The notes: generated by a model not told the origin, from the sequence alone. A stretch of 64,000 bases of DNA from Microbacterium testaceum StLB037 (GCF_900104345.1 NZ_FNJN01000003.1:496001-560000); one strand, 5' to 3'. Shown: positions 34,763 to 44,146, counted from the stretch's first letter. Numbers and translations: made by a program.

Positions 34763-36937
34763 TCAGGACTTCGCCAGGGCAGCGCGCTCCTCGACTCCGA
34801 CACGGCGCTCGAGGGCGGCGGCGAGCCCGGGATGCCGGCGCAGAGCCGGATCGTCGGCGAGAAGTCTCTCGCCCTCGGCGCGGGCCTCGGTGATGAGGTC
34901 GGCGTCGGTGACCACTCGCAGCAGACGTAGCGACGAACGCGCTCCCGACTGCGCGCCGCCGAGCACGTCACCTTCGCCGCGCAGGTCGAGGTCGACCTCG
35001 GCCAGGGCGAAGCCGTCGAGGGTCGCTGCCACCGCCTCGACGCGTGAGCGCGCCGAGGTTCCGGGCGAGGCTTCGGTCACCAGCAGGCAAAGGCCCGGGA
35101 GCCCCCCTCGCCCGACGCGTCCGCGCAGCTGATGCAGCTGCGAGACGCCGAAGCGATCAGCTTCGAGGATGACCATCGTGGAGGCGTTGGGCACGTCGAC
35201 GCCGACCTCGATCACGGTGGTGGCGACGAGAACGTCGATGTCTCCGCGCGCGAAGGCCTGCATCACGGCGTCTTTCTCGTCGGAGGGCATCTTGCCGTGG
35301 AGGATCTGCACGCGGATGCCGCTGAACGTCGGCAATCGCGACAGCAACGCCTCGACCTGCACGACACCCCACCGCGTGCGGGCGCCCTCGGCGGCGGCGG
35401 CCGGTGCGTCCGCCGGTTCGTCGGTCTTCTCGTCGGCGGTGAGCTGGTCCGAGTCGATCGCGGCGCACACCACGAACGCCTGGCGCCCGAGGGCGACCTC
35501 TTCGGCCACGCGATCCCACACGCGGGCGAACCAGGCGGGCTTCTCGGCGAGCGGGGCGACGAACGACTGGATGCCGGCTCGCCCGGCGGGCATGGTGCGG
35601 ATGGTCGAGACGTCGAGGTCGCCGAACACGGTCATGGCGACGGTGCGCGGGATGGGGGTCGCCGTCAGCACGAGCGTGTGCGGAGAACTGCCTTTGGCGC
35701 GCAGCGCCTCGCGCTGGTCGACGCCGAAACGGTGCTGCTCGTCGACGACGACGAAGCCGAGGTCGGCGAAGGTGGTGGTCGCGCTCAGGAGCGCGTGGGT
35801 GCCCACGACGATGCGCGCCTGGCCCGAGGCGACCCGCAGGGCTGCGCGGCGACGCTCTGCCGCCGGCATCTGCCCGGTGAGCAGGGTCGGCATGACCTCG
35901 GGGGCGAGCTCGGGACCGAGCATGCGGGCGATCGAGCGCAGGTGCTGACCGGCCAGCACCTCGGTGGGGGCGATGAGGGCGGACTGCCCGCCGGATTCGG
36001 CGACCTGCAGCATCGCGCGCAACGCCACCAACGTCTTGCCCGAGCCCACCTCGCCCTGCACCAGGCGGTTCATGGGCCAGTCGGCGACGAGGTCGGCCTC
36101 GAGCTGGGCGCCGACGCTCTGCTGGTCGGCGGTCAGCTCGAAAGGAAGGATCGCGTCGAAGCGCTCGAGCAGACCACCGGGCGCCGCCGGCCGCTTGGTC
36201 GCCGACAGCGCCCGCACGAACTGCCGCTGCTGGAGCAGGGCGGTCTGCAGCACGAAGGCCTCGTGCATGCGCAGGGTCGCGATCGCGGGCGGGATGTCGT
36301 CATCGGTCTCGGGGCGATGGATCTGCTCGAACGCCGCGCGCGCCGGGAGGAGACCGCGGCGGGTTCGCAGGTCGTCGGGCAAGGGGTCCTCGACCTCTCC
36401 GAGTCCGTCGAGCACGAGCGAGATCGTCTTCTGCACGAGCGTGCTCGGGATCGAGCTCGTCGCGGGATAGATCGGGATGGGCCGCTTCGCCGTCACCTCG
36501 GCCTCGGCGCGAGCCTCGGCGATGTCGTCGAACAGCTCGTAGTCGGGGTTCGTCAGCTGCGTCTGGCGACGATACTCGCCGACCTTGCCCGAGAAGATGC
36601 CGCGGCGCCCCGGAGTGAGGTCTTTCAGGCGCCAGGGCTGATTGAAGAAGGTGAGCGACATGCGCCCGTCGCCGTCGCTGATGACGACTTCGAGCAGCGA
36701 GCCGCGGCGGTTCTGCATGCGACGCTCGTTCGCGCTGACCACCTCGGCGACGATCGTGACCGGCTCGCCGAGCGGGAGGGAATCGATGGGCGTGAGCTCA
36801 CCCCGACGGGCGTAGCGGCGGGGGTAATGCTCGAGCAGCTCACCCACCGTCTTCACGCCGAACGCCTTCTCGAATGCCGTCGCGGTCTTGCCGCCGATGG
36901 CGCCGTCCAGGCGCGACGCGAGCGAGAATCCGGGCAT
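34763..36937 (-). CDS. recG: ATP-dependent DNA helicase RecG
   Basis: RecG reverses stalled forks and remodels branched DNA. The 724-residue protein has the N-terminal wedge (OB) domain (about 60-180), Walker A GEVGSGKT with QGEVGSGKTLVALRA, the DEQHRFGVDQRE box, and the C-terminal helicase motifs including VGVDVPNAS and QLRGRVGRGG. An Ala/Asp/Glu insert (about 510-530) interrupts the helicase core mildly. It diverges from rsmD. Confidence 0.96.
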   Translation of the reverse strand: MPGFSLASRLDGAIGGKTATAFEKAFGVKTVGELLEHYPRRYARRGELTPIDSLPLGEPVTIVAEVVSANERRMQNRRGSLLEVVISDGDGRMSLTFFNQPWRLKDLTPGRRGIFSGKVGEYRRQTQLTNPDYELFDDIAEARAEAEVTAKRPIPIYPATSSIPSTLVQKTISLVLDGLGEVEDPLPDDLRTRRGLLPARAAFEQIHRPETDDDIPPAIATLRMHEAFVLQTALLQQRQFVRALSATKRPAAPGGLLERFDAILPFELTADQQSVGAQLEADLVADWPMNRLVQGEVGSGKTLVALRAMLQVAESGGQSALIAPTEVLAGQHLRSIARMLGPELAPEVMPTLLTGQMPAAERRRAALRVASGQARIVVGTHALLSATTTFADLGFVVVDEQHRFGVDQREALRAKGSSPHTLVLTATPIPRTVAMTVFGDLDVSTIRTMPAGRAGIQSFVAPLAEKPAWFARVWDRVAEEVALGRQAFVVCAAIDSDQLTADEKTDEPADAPAAAAEGARTRWGVVQVEALLSRLPTFSGIRVQILHGKMPSDEKDAVMQAFARGDIDVLVATTVIEVGVDVPNASTMVILEADRFGVSQLHQLRGRVGRGGLPGLCLLVTEASPGTSARSRVEAVAATLDGFALAEVDLDLRGEGDVLGGAQSGARSSLRLLRVVTDADLITEARAEGERLLADDPALRRHPGLAAALERRVGVEERAALAKS

Positions 36938-37020
36938 GCTCCGAGTCTAGGCAGGCCCCCGGACATCGCCGTTCGCTCGCGCGCACGCGACCGCCGCACC
37001 GAGGACCCTAGGCTGGAGAG

Positions 37021-37587
37021 GTGACGCGCATCATCTCGGGCCGGGCCGGAGGCACGGTCCTCGACGTACCCCCCAAGGGCACCCGCCCCACGAGCGACCG
37101 CGTCCGCGAGTCGCTCTTCGGAGCGCTCGAGTCCGCGGGCCTGCTCGACGACGCACGCGTGGCCGATCTGTTCGCGGGCTCCGGCGCCCTGGGGCTCGAG
37201 AGCCTCAGCCGCGGCGCCGCCTCCGCGGACCTCGTCGAGCTGTCGGCACCCGCCGCGGCCCTCATCCGCAAGAACGCAGAACGGGTGAAGGGGGCCGGCG
37301 TCACCGCCCCCGCGCGCGTGCACAAGGCGAACGTCACGACGTTCCTCTCGGCATCCACCCTCGAATGGGACCTCGTCTTCCTCGATCCGCCCTACGACCT
37401 CGCCGACGACGAGCTCACGAAAGCGCTCGTCGCGCTCGCGCCGCGCCTGCACCCCGACGGCACGGTGATCGTCGAGCGGGCGAAGCGATCCGCCGCCCCC
37501 GAGTGGGCCGCCGCCGGACTCGAGGCCGAGCGCGACCGCGCCTACGGCGACACCACGATGTGGTGGGGACGACCGCGAAGCGTCTGA
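37021..37587 (+). CDS. rsmD: 16S rRNA (guanine-966-N2)-methyltransferase
   Basis: RsmD methylates G966 in the 30S head. The 188-residue Rossmann methyltransferase has the RIISGRAGG start, PTSDRVRESLFGAL, the S-adenosylmethionine loop DLFAGSGALGLES and the catalytic DPPY at 122-125. The start is a GTG. It lies between recG (divergent) and thiL (convergent). Its usual neighbour coaD is three genes away on the other strand, which fits the common recG-rsmD-coaD region after a local rearrangement. Confidence 0.94.
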   Translation: MTRIISGRAGGTVLDVPPKGTRPTSDRVRESLFGALESAGLLDDARVADLFAGSGALGLESLSRGAASADLVELSAPAAALIRKNAERVKGAGVTAPARVHKANVTTFLSASTLEWDLVFLDPPYDLADDELTKALVALAPRLHPDGTVIVERAKRSAAPEWAAAGLEAERDRAYGDTTMWWGRPRSV

Positions 37588-37591
37588 TCCC

Positions 37592-38596
37592 TCAGCCGCG
37601 ACCGGCGTCCCAGTCGCGGTAGGGATCCCAGCCGCCCCGGCCCGACCAGGGATGATCGTCGACGGTGACGGCTTCGCTCCCGCGCGCCACGACCGTTCCC
37701 ACACGACGGCCCAGCGGGTCCGCTTCGGCGGCGAACGTCACGAGGAACCCATGGTCCTCTCCCCCGCCGAGCGCGCGGTCGGGGTCGTCGCCGAGGGTCG
37801 CGGAGTCGAGCGCGATCGTGACCCCCGAGGCATCGGCCAGGCGCGTGGCGTCGAGGACGAGCCCATCGGAGATGTCCATCATCGCGGTGGCCCCCGCATC
37901 CGCGGCCCGCAAAGCCTCCGCGATCGGCGGTCGCGGCGTGAGCTGGCGAGCCAGTCCGCGCGCGTCGTCGGCACCGAGCGCCGCCCGGGCCTCGGACGTG
38001 ATCACGACGGGAGTGCCGTCGGCATCCCGGAACCGCGCGAAGAGCACCTCGAGTCCCCGCGCGGCCTCGCCGAGCTCGCCGATCACGTAGACGCCGTCTC
38101 CGACGCGGGCACCGGAGCGACGCACGGGATCGCGGCCGTCGAGGCTCCCCAGGGCCGTCACGGCGATGGTCAGGGTGTCCGAGACCGTGAGGTCGCCGCC
38201 CTCGACCGCGCAGTCCGGTGCCAGTTCGGCGCAGGCCGCCGCGAGGCCGTCGGCGAACCCGCGGACGAACGAGACGGGAGTGTCGTCGGGCATCGCGAGC
38301 GCGACGAGCAGAGCGATGGGGCGCGCACCCATCGCGGCGACATCGGCGAGGTTCACCGCCGCGGACTTGAAGCCGAGATCGAACGGCGACGACCACGCCA
38401 GCCGGAAGTCGGGCCCGTGCACGAGCGTGTCGGTCGTCGCGACGACCCGCCCGTCGGGAACAGACAGCACAGCGGCATCGTCACCGGGCCCGACCGGGGC
38501 GGTCGACGGCGGAAGACGGTCCAGGATGCCGCGCAGGATCTGTCCCTCGGACAGCTCGCCCACAGTGGTTGCACGGGTGGTCTCGGCGTCGGTCAC
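37592..38596 (-). CDS. thiL: thiamine-monophosphate kinase
   Basis: ThiL phosphorylates thiamine monophosphate to the active diphosphate. The 334-residue PurM-like enzyme has GPGDDAAVL near the start, the Asp-rich metal sites TTDTLVHGPDFR and LADVAAMGARP, GGDLTVSD, and MMDISDGLVLDATRLA. The start is a GTG. It stands alone, convergent with rsmD and divergent from the DUF3515 gene; no thiamine riboswitch structure was recognised in the 25-bp space. Confidence 0.94.
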   Translation of the reverse strand: MTDAETTRATTVGELSEGQILRGILDRLPPSTAPVGPGDDAAVLSVPDGRVVATTDTLVHGPDFRLAWSSPFDLGFKSAAVNLADVAAMGARPIALLVALAMPDDTPVSFVRGFADGLAAACAELAPDCAVEGGDLTVSDTLTIAVTALGSLDGRDPVRRSGARVGDGVYVIGELGEAARGLEVLFARFRDADGTPVVITSEARAALGADDARGLARQLTPRPPIAEALRAADAGATAMMDISDGLVLDATRLADASGVTIALDSATLGDDPDRALGGGEDHGFLVTFAAEADPLGRRVGTVVARGSEAVTVDDHPWSGRGGWDPYRDWDAGRG

Positions 38597-38621
38597 TCCC
38601 CCACGCTATTAGCCTGGAGGG

Positions 38622-39125
38622 GTGCCCCGCTCCTCCCGCCTCCTCGCGCTCCTCGCCGCCGCCGCCCTCCTCCCCGGGCTCGCGGCGTGCAGCACCACGG
38701 TCGCGATGCAGCCGGCCAAGGACGCGAACGACCCGGCGTGCGCCGAGATTACCTCGCGACTGCCCCAGACGATCTCGGGGCAGAACCGCCGCTGGACCGA
38801 CGCGCAGTCGACCGGTGCGTGGGGAGATCCCGCCGCGATCCTCATGACGTGCGGGCTCGAGACGCCCGGCCCGTCCACCCTGCCGTGCCGCCCGTTCAAC
38901 GGCGTGGACTGGCTGGTCGACGAGTCGCAGGCGGCCGACAACCGGTACACGCTGACGACGTTCGGGCGCAGCCCCGCGGTCCAGGTCTACCTGGACTACA
39001 AAGAGGCCAGCAGCGCCGATGTGGCCCAGGCCCTCGGACCGCTGATCAGCCAGTACCTGCCGTCGACGGGCGCCGTGTGCACCTCGGCGTCCGACGTCGC
39101 GCCCTCGCCGAGCCCGACGCCGTAG
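38622..39125 (+). CDS. DUF3515 lipoprotein
   Basis: A 167-residue lipoprotein with a signal at residues 5-22 and lipobox LAAC ending at Cys23. The mature domain shows the DUF3515 pattern CAEITSRLPQTISGQNRRW, WGDPAAILMTCGLETPGPST and CRPFNGVDWLVDESQ, with several Cys likely in disulfides. It is a common actinobacterial neighbour of thiL or ddl and its role is unknown. It converges with ddl; a strong terminator lies between them. Confidence 0.87.
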   Translation: MPRSSRLLALLAAAALLPGLAACSTTVAMQPAKDANDPACAEITSRLPQTISGQNRRWTDAQSTGAWGDPAAILMTCGLETPGPSTLPCRPFNGVDWLVDESQAADNRYTLTTFGRSPAVQVYLDYKEASSADVAQALGPLISQYLPSTGAVCTSASDVAPSPSPTP

Positions 39126-39210
39126 CGCGCGCCGCGTCCGACCCCAGGTGCACGACCGCGGGACTCTTCCCGACACACCGGCGTCACCGACCCCGGCGAC
39201 GGCGCGCCGC

Positions 39211-39247
39211 CGGCCCGGCCCGCCGTTGCGCACGGCGAGCCGGGCCG
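39211..39247. terminator. long hairpin between DUF3515 and ddl
   Basis: CGGCCCGGC and GCCGGGCCG flank an inner CGCCG/CGGCG pair, giving about 14 paired bases around a 7-nt loop. It lies between convergent stops and can serve both strands. No T-run is evident on either side. Confidence 0.75.
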
Positions 39248-39251
39248 CGAC

Positions 39252-40337
39252 TCAGGCCTTCGCGAGGGCCGCGTCGAGCAGGTCGCTGATGAGGTCGGGG
39301 TAGGACAGGCCCGAGGCGATCCAGCAGGTCGGGAACATCGAGATCGGCGTGAACCCGGGCATGGTGTTGACCTCGTTCACGTAGAACTCGGTGCCGGTGT
39401 AGAAGAAGTCGACGCGCGCGAGGCCCTGGCCACCGATCGCCTCGAACGCCTGGGCGGCGATCCGCTGCATCTCGGCGAGCTCACCGTCGCGCAGGTCGGC
39501 GGGGCACACGAGCTCGACGCCGGCAGCCCCGAGGTACTTCGCCTCGAAGTCGTAGAACTCGCGTCCCGTCACGACGATCTCGCCGGCGACGCTGACACGC
39601 ACCGGTCCGCCATCCCGCCCGGGGAGCACGCCGCACTCCACCTCGCGACCGACGATCGCCTTCTCGACCAGCACCAGGCCGTCCTCTGCGAACGCGGTGT
39701 CGAGAGCGGCGTCGAGGTCGTCCCACTGCGACACCTTCGTGACGCCGACGCTGGAACCGGCCTCGTTCGGCTTGACGAACACGGGCAGGTCGAGCGCGTG
39801 GATGCGGCGCTCCCACAGCGAGCGGTCGCGCGCGAGATCGGCGCGGGTCACCGCGACCCACGGCACCACGGGCACGTTCGCCGCGCGCAGCACCTGCTTG
39901 GTCACGTGCTTGTTCATGCCGATCGCCGACATGAGCACTCCGCCGCCGGCGTACGGGATGCCGAGCAGCTCGAGCAGCCCCTGCACCGTGCCGTCCTCAC
40001 CGAAGCGGCCGTGCAGGATCGGCAGGACGACGTCGACGTCTCCGAGGGAGCGGGTGCCCTCGGCATCCGTCACCGTCCACTCGCGCGAGAGCGTCGAGTC
40101 GGGCAGGCGAACGCGCGTGCCGTTGTCGCGCACCTCGGGTAGCGCGTCGGGGATCAACGCGAACTTGTCGGGATCGTCGTCTTCGAGAACGAAGGCGCCG
40201 TCGCGGGTGATGCCGACCGGGATGACCCGGAAGCGGTCACGGTCGATCGCCCGCAGCACCCCGCCCGCCGTGGCGGAACTGATCGAATGCTCGCTGGAGC
40301 GCCCGCCGAAGAGCACCACCACCACCGGTTTGGTCAT
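39252..40337 (-). CDS. ddl: D-alanine-D-alanine ligase
   Basis: Ddl makes the D-Ala-D-Ala dipeptide for peptidoglycan. The 361-residue ATP-grasp enzyme has LFGGRSSEHSIS at the N-terminus, VFVKPNEAGSSVGVTKV, EKAIVGREVECGV and the closing VNEVNTMPGFTPISMFP, where DFFYT and NEVN supply metal ligands. The last part, with Met after the N-x-M-P box, is of the D-Ala rather than D-Lac or D-Ser type as far as can be seen. The end of gpsA overlaps its first 101 bases in another frame. Confidence 0.95.
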   Translation of the reverse strand: MTKPVVVVLFGGRSSEHSISSATAGGVLRAIDRDRFRVIPVGITRDGAFVLEDDDPDKFALIPDALPEVRDNGTRVRLPDSTLSREWTVTDAEGTRSLGDVDVVLPILHGRFGEDGTVQGLLELLGIPYAGGGVLMSAIGMNKHVTKQVLRAANVPVVPWVAVTRADLARDRSLWERRIHALDLPVFVKPNEAGSSVGVTKVSQWDDLDAALDTAFAEDGLVLVEKAIVGREVECGVLPGRDGGPVRVSVAGEIVVTGREFYDFEAKYLGAAGVELVCPADLRDGELAEMQRIAAQAFEAIGGQGLARVDFFYTGTEFYVNEVNTMPGFTPISMFPTCWIASGLSYPDLISDLLDAALAKA

Positions 40338-41379
40338 TCTGCGTCCTCTCGCCCTGCGGCTGGTCGTCGTCTGTCGTCAGGTGCGGTGCGATGTCGCGCG
40401 GGTCCATGGTCCCGTCCAGCACCATCTTGACCTGCTGCACGATGGGCATGTCGACGCCGACCTGCTTCGCGAGTTGTAGGACGGGGGCGACGGATGCCAA
40501 GCCCTCCGCGGTCTGCTGCATCTGGGTCACGACCTCTTTGTAGCCGTAGCCCTGGCCGAGCAGGCGCCCGGCGGTGTTGTTGCGGCTGAGCGGCGACTGG
40601 CACGTCGCGATGAGGTCGCCGAGGCCGGCGAGGCCCTGCAGGGTCTCGGGCTGGGCGCCCTGCGCCACGGCGAAGTCGGTCATCTCGACGAGGCCGCGCG
40701 TGATGATCGAGGCTTTCGTGTTCTCGCCGTAGCCCACGCCGTCGACGATGCCGATCGCGACGGCGATCAGGTTCTTCAGCACGCCGCCGAACTCGGTGCC
40801 GATCACGTCGGTGTTCACGAACGAGCGGAAGTACCTGTTGCGCGCGCGGCGGGCCACGGCCTCGGCGGTTTCGGGGCTCAGCGAGCTGATGACGGCCGCG
40901 GTGGGCTGCTCGCGGGCGATCTCGAGGGCGAGGTTGGGACCGGATGCCACGGCGATGCGGGCCGGGTCGCACTGGAGCACCTGTTCGATGACCTGGCTCA
41001 TGCGCAGCCCGGTCGACTTCTCGACGCCTTTCATGAGCGAGACGAGCGGCACGTCGGTGCGCTCGACAAGGGGTCGTATGGCGGCGAGGTTCTCGCGCAG
41101 CGACTGGCTCGGCACCGACAGGAAGATCTGCTCCGCGCCGTTCAGCGCCTCGGCGAGGTCGGTGGTGGCCGTCATGGTCCGCGGCAGGTTGATGCCCGAG
41201 AGGTAGCGGCTGTTGCGCTTCGACTCGGTGATCTCTGCGGCCAGCTCGGGGCGGCGCGCCCACATGACCACCGAGGCTCCGCCGTCGGCGAGGATCTTGC
41301 CGAATGTCGTGCCCCAGCTGCCCGCGCCGACGACGGCGACCTTCGGTCCGGCGACCGGCGCGGGGCTCTTACGACTCAA
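40237..41379 (-). CDS. gpsA: glycerol-3-phosphate dehydrogenase [NAD(P)+]
   Basis: GpsA reduces dihydroxyacetone phosphate to sn-glycerol-3-phosphate for phospholipids, and its product is used by PlsC-type enzymes coded next to it. The NAD-binding GAGSWGTTFG (18-27) and the catalytic lysine in FGGVLKNLIAVAIG are present. The start is a TTG inside the plsC end. At 380 residues it is about 40 longer than usual; the tail (GGGGALRRALQRAFDQFRHG) is coded within ddl, out of frame, over 101 bases. The whole frame is open, so the overlap is probably real. Confidence 0.9.
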   Translation of the reverse strand: MSRKSPAPVAGPKVAVVGAGSWGTTFGKILADGGASVVMWARRPELAAEITESKRNSRYLSGINLPRTMTATTDLAEALNGAEQIFLSVPSQSLRENLAAIRPLVERTDVPLVSLMKGVEKSTGLRMSQVIEQVLQCDPARIAVASGPNLALEIAREQPTAAVISSLSPETAEAVARRARNRYFRSFVNTDVIGTEFGGVLKNLIAVAIGIVDGVGYGENTKASIITRGLVEMTDFAVAQGAQPETLQGLAGLGDLIATCQSPLSRNNTAGRLLGQGYGYKEVVTQMQQTAEGLASVAPVLQLAKQVGVDMPIVQQVKMVLDGTMDPRDIAPHLTTDDDQPQGERTQNDQTGGGGALRRALQRAFDQFRHGGRGAAGDRP

Positions 41380-42109
41380 GGCGACCCGTCTCGTTCTGCC
41401 CGTGCTGCGACGGGTTCCAGCGCTCCGCGGGAGCGGGAAGACCCCGGATGCCGGAGAGCATCGCGGTGATCTCGTTCATCATCGCGTCAGTGGCCTTCGT
41501 CAGGGTGGCCGGCTGGGTGCGCGTGGCGGCGTAGGCGCTCATGTCCATGGCGGGGCCGAACTCGACGATGACGTGCGAGCGGCGGGGGAACTTCAGCTTC
41601 CCGTACCGCGGGAGGATCTGCTGCACGCCCCACTGCGCCATGGGGATGAGCGGCAGATCGGCGGCGAGGGCCAGGCGAACCGCCCCGGTCTTGCCGCGCA
41701 TCGGCCACAGGTCGGGGTCGCGCGTGAGGGTTCCCTCGGCGTACACGATCACACCGCGGCCGTCGCGGGCGATCTGCTCGGCAGCTTTCATCGACTGGTT
41801 CGCGCTGGTCGAGGCCCGCGGCACCGGCACCATGCCGGTGGCACGGAGCGCCGCACCGAGGACGGGCACCTTGAACAGACTCTCTTTGGCCATGAACCGC
41901 GGGGCGCGACCGAGCCGCCAGACGGCGACGGCCACGATCACCGGGTCGAACTCCGAGTTGTGGTTCGGAGCGATGACGTAGGCGCCCTCGCTCGGGAGGT
42001 TCTCGCCCCCGCGGATCTCGATCCGGGCGAACAGGCCCGTGATCGGCACGATGATCGCCGCGAGCGGCCAGAAGGCGCTCGGCTTCGTCTTCTCGGGCGA
42101 GGCGGCCAC
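41369..42109 (-). CDS. plsC: 1-acyl-sn-glycerol-3-phosphate acyltransferase (PlsC family)
   Basis: PlsC-type enzymes make phosphatidic acid from lysophosphatidic acid. The 246-residue protein has a hydrophobic N-terminal segment (about 12-28), the catalytic NHxxxxD at N49-D55 (APNHNSEFD), FMAKESLFKVPVLG and the glycerophosphate-binding VYAEGTLTRD. The start is a GTG four bases past the murA stop. With gpsA next to it the pair covers the making and acylation of glycerol-3-phosphate. Confidence 0.92.
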   Translation of the reverse strand: MAASPEKTKPSAFWPLAAIIVPITGLFARIEIRGGENLPSEGAYVIAPNHNSEFDPVIVAVAVWRLGRAPRFMAKESLFKVPVLGAALRATGMVPVPRASTSANQSMKAAEQIARDGRGVIVYAEGTLTRDPDLWPMRGKTGAVRLALAADLPLIPMAQWGVQQILPRYGKLKFPRRSHVIVEFGPAMDMSAYAATRTQPATLTKATDAMMNEITAMLSGIRGLPAPAERWNPSQHGQNETGRLES

Positions 42110-42112
42110 GGG

Positions 42113-43486
42113 TCAGCCCACGACGTCGAAGTCGGCGTCGAGAGCGGTCAGCTTCTCGAGGAACTTCTCGTAGCCCCGGCGGATGATGCCGATGTTGCGC
42201 ACGGTCGACTCGCCCTCGGCGGCCAGGGCCGCAATCACGTAGCTGTAGCCGCCGCGCAGGTCGGGGACCTCGACGTCGGCGCCGTGCAACGGCGTCGGGC
42301 CGTTGATGACGGCCGCCTGCTCGAGGTCGCGACGCGGCACCCGACGATCGGGGCTCGAGATGCCCTTGGGGTGCACGACGATGTCGGCGCCCATCTTGTT
42401 GAGCGCCTCGGTGAAGCCCAGGCGGTTCTCGTACACGGTCTCGTGGACGGTGGAGGTGCCGGGGGCCTGCGTCAGGGCGACGATGAGCGGCTGCTGCCAG
42501 TCGGTCATGAAGCCGGGGTGCACGTCGGTCTCGACCATGACGGGCTTGAGGGCGTCGCCGCGGCGGAACAGGATGCCGTCCTCGCGGACGTCGAACCAGC
42601 CGCCGGCCTTGCGGAAGACGTTGAGGAAGGTCAGCATGTCCTGCTGGCGGGCGCCCTTGGCGAAGATCTCGCCGTCGGTCGCCAGCGCGGCGCAGGCCCA
42701 CGAGGCGGCTTCGTTGCGGTCGAAGATCGCGCGGTGGTCGTAGCCGACGAGCTTGTCGACGCCCTCGATGAAGATGACGCGGTTGGGCTCGTACGAGATG
42801 ATCGCGCCCATCTTCTGCAGGACGGCGATGAGATCCATGATCTCGGGCTCGATCGCGGCGTTGCGCAGCTCCGTGACGCCCTTCGCGCGGACGGCGGTGA
42901 GCAGGACCTGCTCGGTCGCGCCGACGCTCGGGTAGGGCAGGGTGATATTGGCGCCGTGGAGGCCGTTCGGGGCCGTGATGCGGATGCCCTCGTAGCTCTT
43001 GTCGACGACGGCGCCGAAGGCGCGCAGGGCGTCCATGTGGAAGTTGATCGGGCGATCGCCGATGCGGCATCCGCCGAGGTCGGGGATGAGCGCCTCGCCG
43101 AGCAGGTGCAGCAGCGGCCCGCAGAACAGGATCGGGATGCGCGAGGCCCCCGCGTGCGCGTCGATCTCTTCGAAGTGCGCGGCGACCGCGCCCGAGGGGT
43201 CGAGGTGAAGCGTGCCCTCCTCGTCACCCTCGGTCACGGTGACGCCGTGCACCTCGAGGAGCGACCGGACGACCTTGACGTCGCTGATCATCGGCACGTC
43301 GCGGAGCGTGCTCGTGGTCTCGCCCAGGAGCGCGGCCACCATGGCCTTCGTCACCAGGTTCTTCGCGCCCTTGACCTCGACGGTCCCGCGCAGGGGCCGA
43401 CCGCCGCGGATCGAAAGAGTTTCGGCCGCCTCCCAGTCGGGCTGTCCGGGGTTCTGGTCTCCGGAGTCGGTGACGAGTGTGCTCAT
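42113..43486 (-). CDS. murA: UDP-N-acetylglucosamine 1-carboxyvinyltransferase
   Basis: MurA adds enolpyruvate to UDP-GlcNAc, the first committed step of peptidoglycan synthesis. The 457-residue protein has VEVKGAKNLVTKAM with the Lys/Asn pair of the active site, and the fosfomycin-target cysteine C140 in LGGCRIGDRP, so it should be fosfomycin-sensitive unless import fails. The N-terminal 22 residues are an extra Asp/Gly/Gln stretch. It follows leuD after 62 bp that include a 22-bp palindrome, and leads the murA-plsC-gpsA-ddl run. Confidence 0.95.
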   Translation of the reverse strand: MSTLVTDSGDQNPGQPDWEAAETLSIRGGRPLRGTVEVKGAKNLVTKAMVAALLGETTSTLRDVPMISDVKVVRSLLEVHGVTVTEGDEEGTLHLDPSGAVAAHFEEIDAHAGASRIPILFCGPLLHLLGEALIPDLGGCRIGDRPINFHMDALRAFGAVVDKSYEGIRITAPNGLHGANITLPYPSVGATEQVLLTAVRAKGVTELRNAAIEPEIMDLIAVLQKMGAIISYEPNRVIFIEGVDKLVGYDHRAIFDRNEAASWACAALATDGEIFAKGARQQDMLTFLNVFRKAGGWFDVREDGILFRRGDALKPVMVETDVHPGFMTDWQQPLIVALTQAPGTSTVHETVYENRLGFTEALNKMGADIVVHPKGISSPDRRVPRRDLEQAAVINGPTPLHGADVEVPDLRGGYSYVIAALAAEGESTVRNIGIIRRGYEKFLEKLTALDADFDVVG

Positions 43487-43522
43487 GGGGGGTGGACCTC
43501 ACTTCGTGGACGAGGGGCGGCA

Positions 43523-43544
43523 GATCGACCCGATCGGGTCGATC
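43523..43544. promoter_or_regulatory. 22-bp perfect palindrome between leuD and murA
   Basis: GATCGACCCGATCGGGTCGATC reads the same on both strands without a spacer. It starts five bases past the leuD stop and is 37 bases before the murA start. It may be a terminator or an operator; a hairpin without a loop of its own favours a DNA-binding site. Confidence 0.5.
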
Positions 43545-43548
43545 GGGC

Positions 43549-44145
43549 TCAGCGGACCGGAAGGGTCTGCGGCCGCCATGCCTCGCGGCGCGCCTCGAAC
43601 TGCGTGATCTTGTCTTCGTCACGCAGAGTGAGCCCGATGTCATCGAGCCCTTCGAGAAGCCGCCACCTAGTGTAATCGTCGATCTCGAACGAGACCTGGA
43701 GGTCGCCGACCGTGGCGGTCTTCGCGGTAAGGTCCACGGTCATCTCGATGCCCGGGTTCGCCTCGAGGACGGCCCAGATCTGCTCGACCTCGTCCTCGGT
43801 GATCACGCCCGTGACCAGGCCTTGCTTGCCCGAGTTGCCGCGGAAGATGTCGGCGAACTTGGGGCTCAGCACGACACGGAACCCGTAGTCGCGCAGCGCC
43901 CACACGGCGTGCTCGCGGCTGGATCCGGTGCCGAAGTCGGGGCCGGCGACGAGGACGGATGCCGAGCGGTAGGCGTCCTGGTTGAGCACGAACCCGGGGT
44001 CCTGGCGCCAGTTCGAGAACAGGGCGTCTTCGAAGCCGGTCTTGGTGACGCGCTTGAGGAACACCGCGGGGATGATCTGGTCGGTGTCGACGGCGGAGCG
44101 CTTCAGAGGCGCGGCGACACCGGTGTGCGTGGTGAACTTCTCCAT
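43549..44145 (-). CDS. leuD: 3-isopropylmalate dehydratase small subunit
   Basis: LeuD with LeuC isomerises 2-isopropylmalate to 3-isopropylmalate in leucine synthesis. The 198-residue subunit has [14 protein letters not shown] and the [17 protein letters not shown] swivel-domain signature, where the Ser-Ser-Arg triad binds substrate carboxyl groups. The start is an ATG one base past the leuC stop, so the two are translated together. The C-terminal [14 protein letters not shown] matches the family. Confidence 0.96.
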   Translation of the reverse strand: MEKFTTHTGVAAPLKRSAVDTDQIIPAVFLKRVTKTGFEDALFSNWRQDPGFVLNQDAYRSASVLVAGPDFGTGSSREHAVWALRDYGFRVVLSPKFADIFRGNSGKQGLVTGVITEDEVEQIWAVLEANPGIEMTVDLTAKTATVGDLQVSFEIDDYTRWRLLEGLDDIGLTLRDEDKITQFEARREAWRPQTLPVR

Positions 44146-44146
44146 G

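Noticed and set aside
38597..38621. Thiamine riboswitch at thiL
   Set aside because: The gap is only 25 bp, too short for a TPP aptamer.
41213..43675. An 820-codon frame opposite plsC and murA, and similar long frames opposite dprA, fruA, ffh and smc
   Set aside because: All are antisense to well recognised proteins and have composition typical of high-GC shadow frames.
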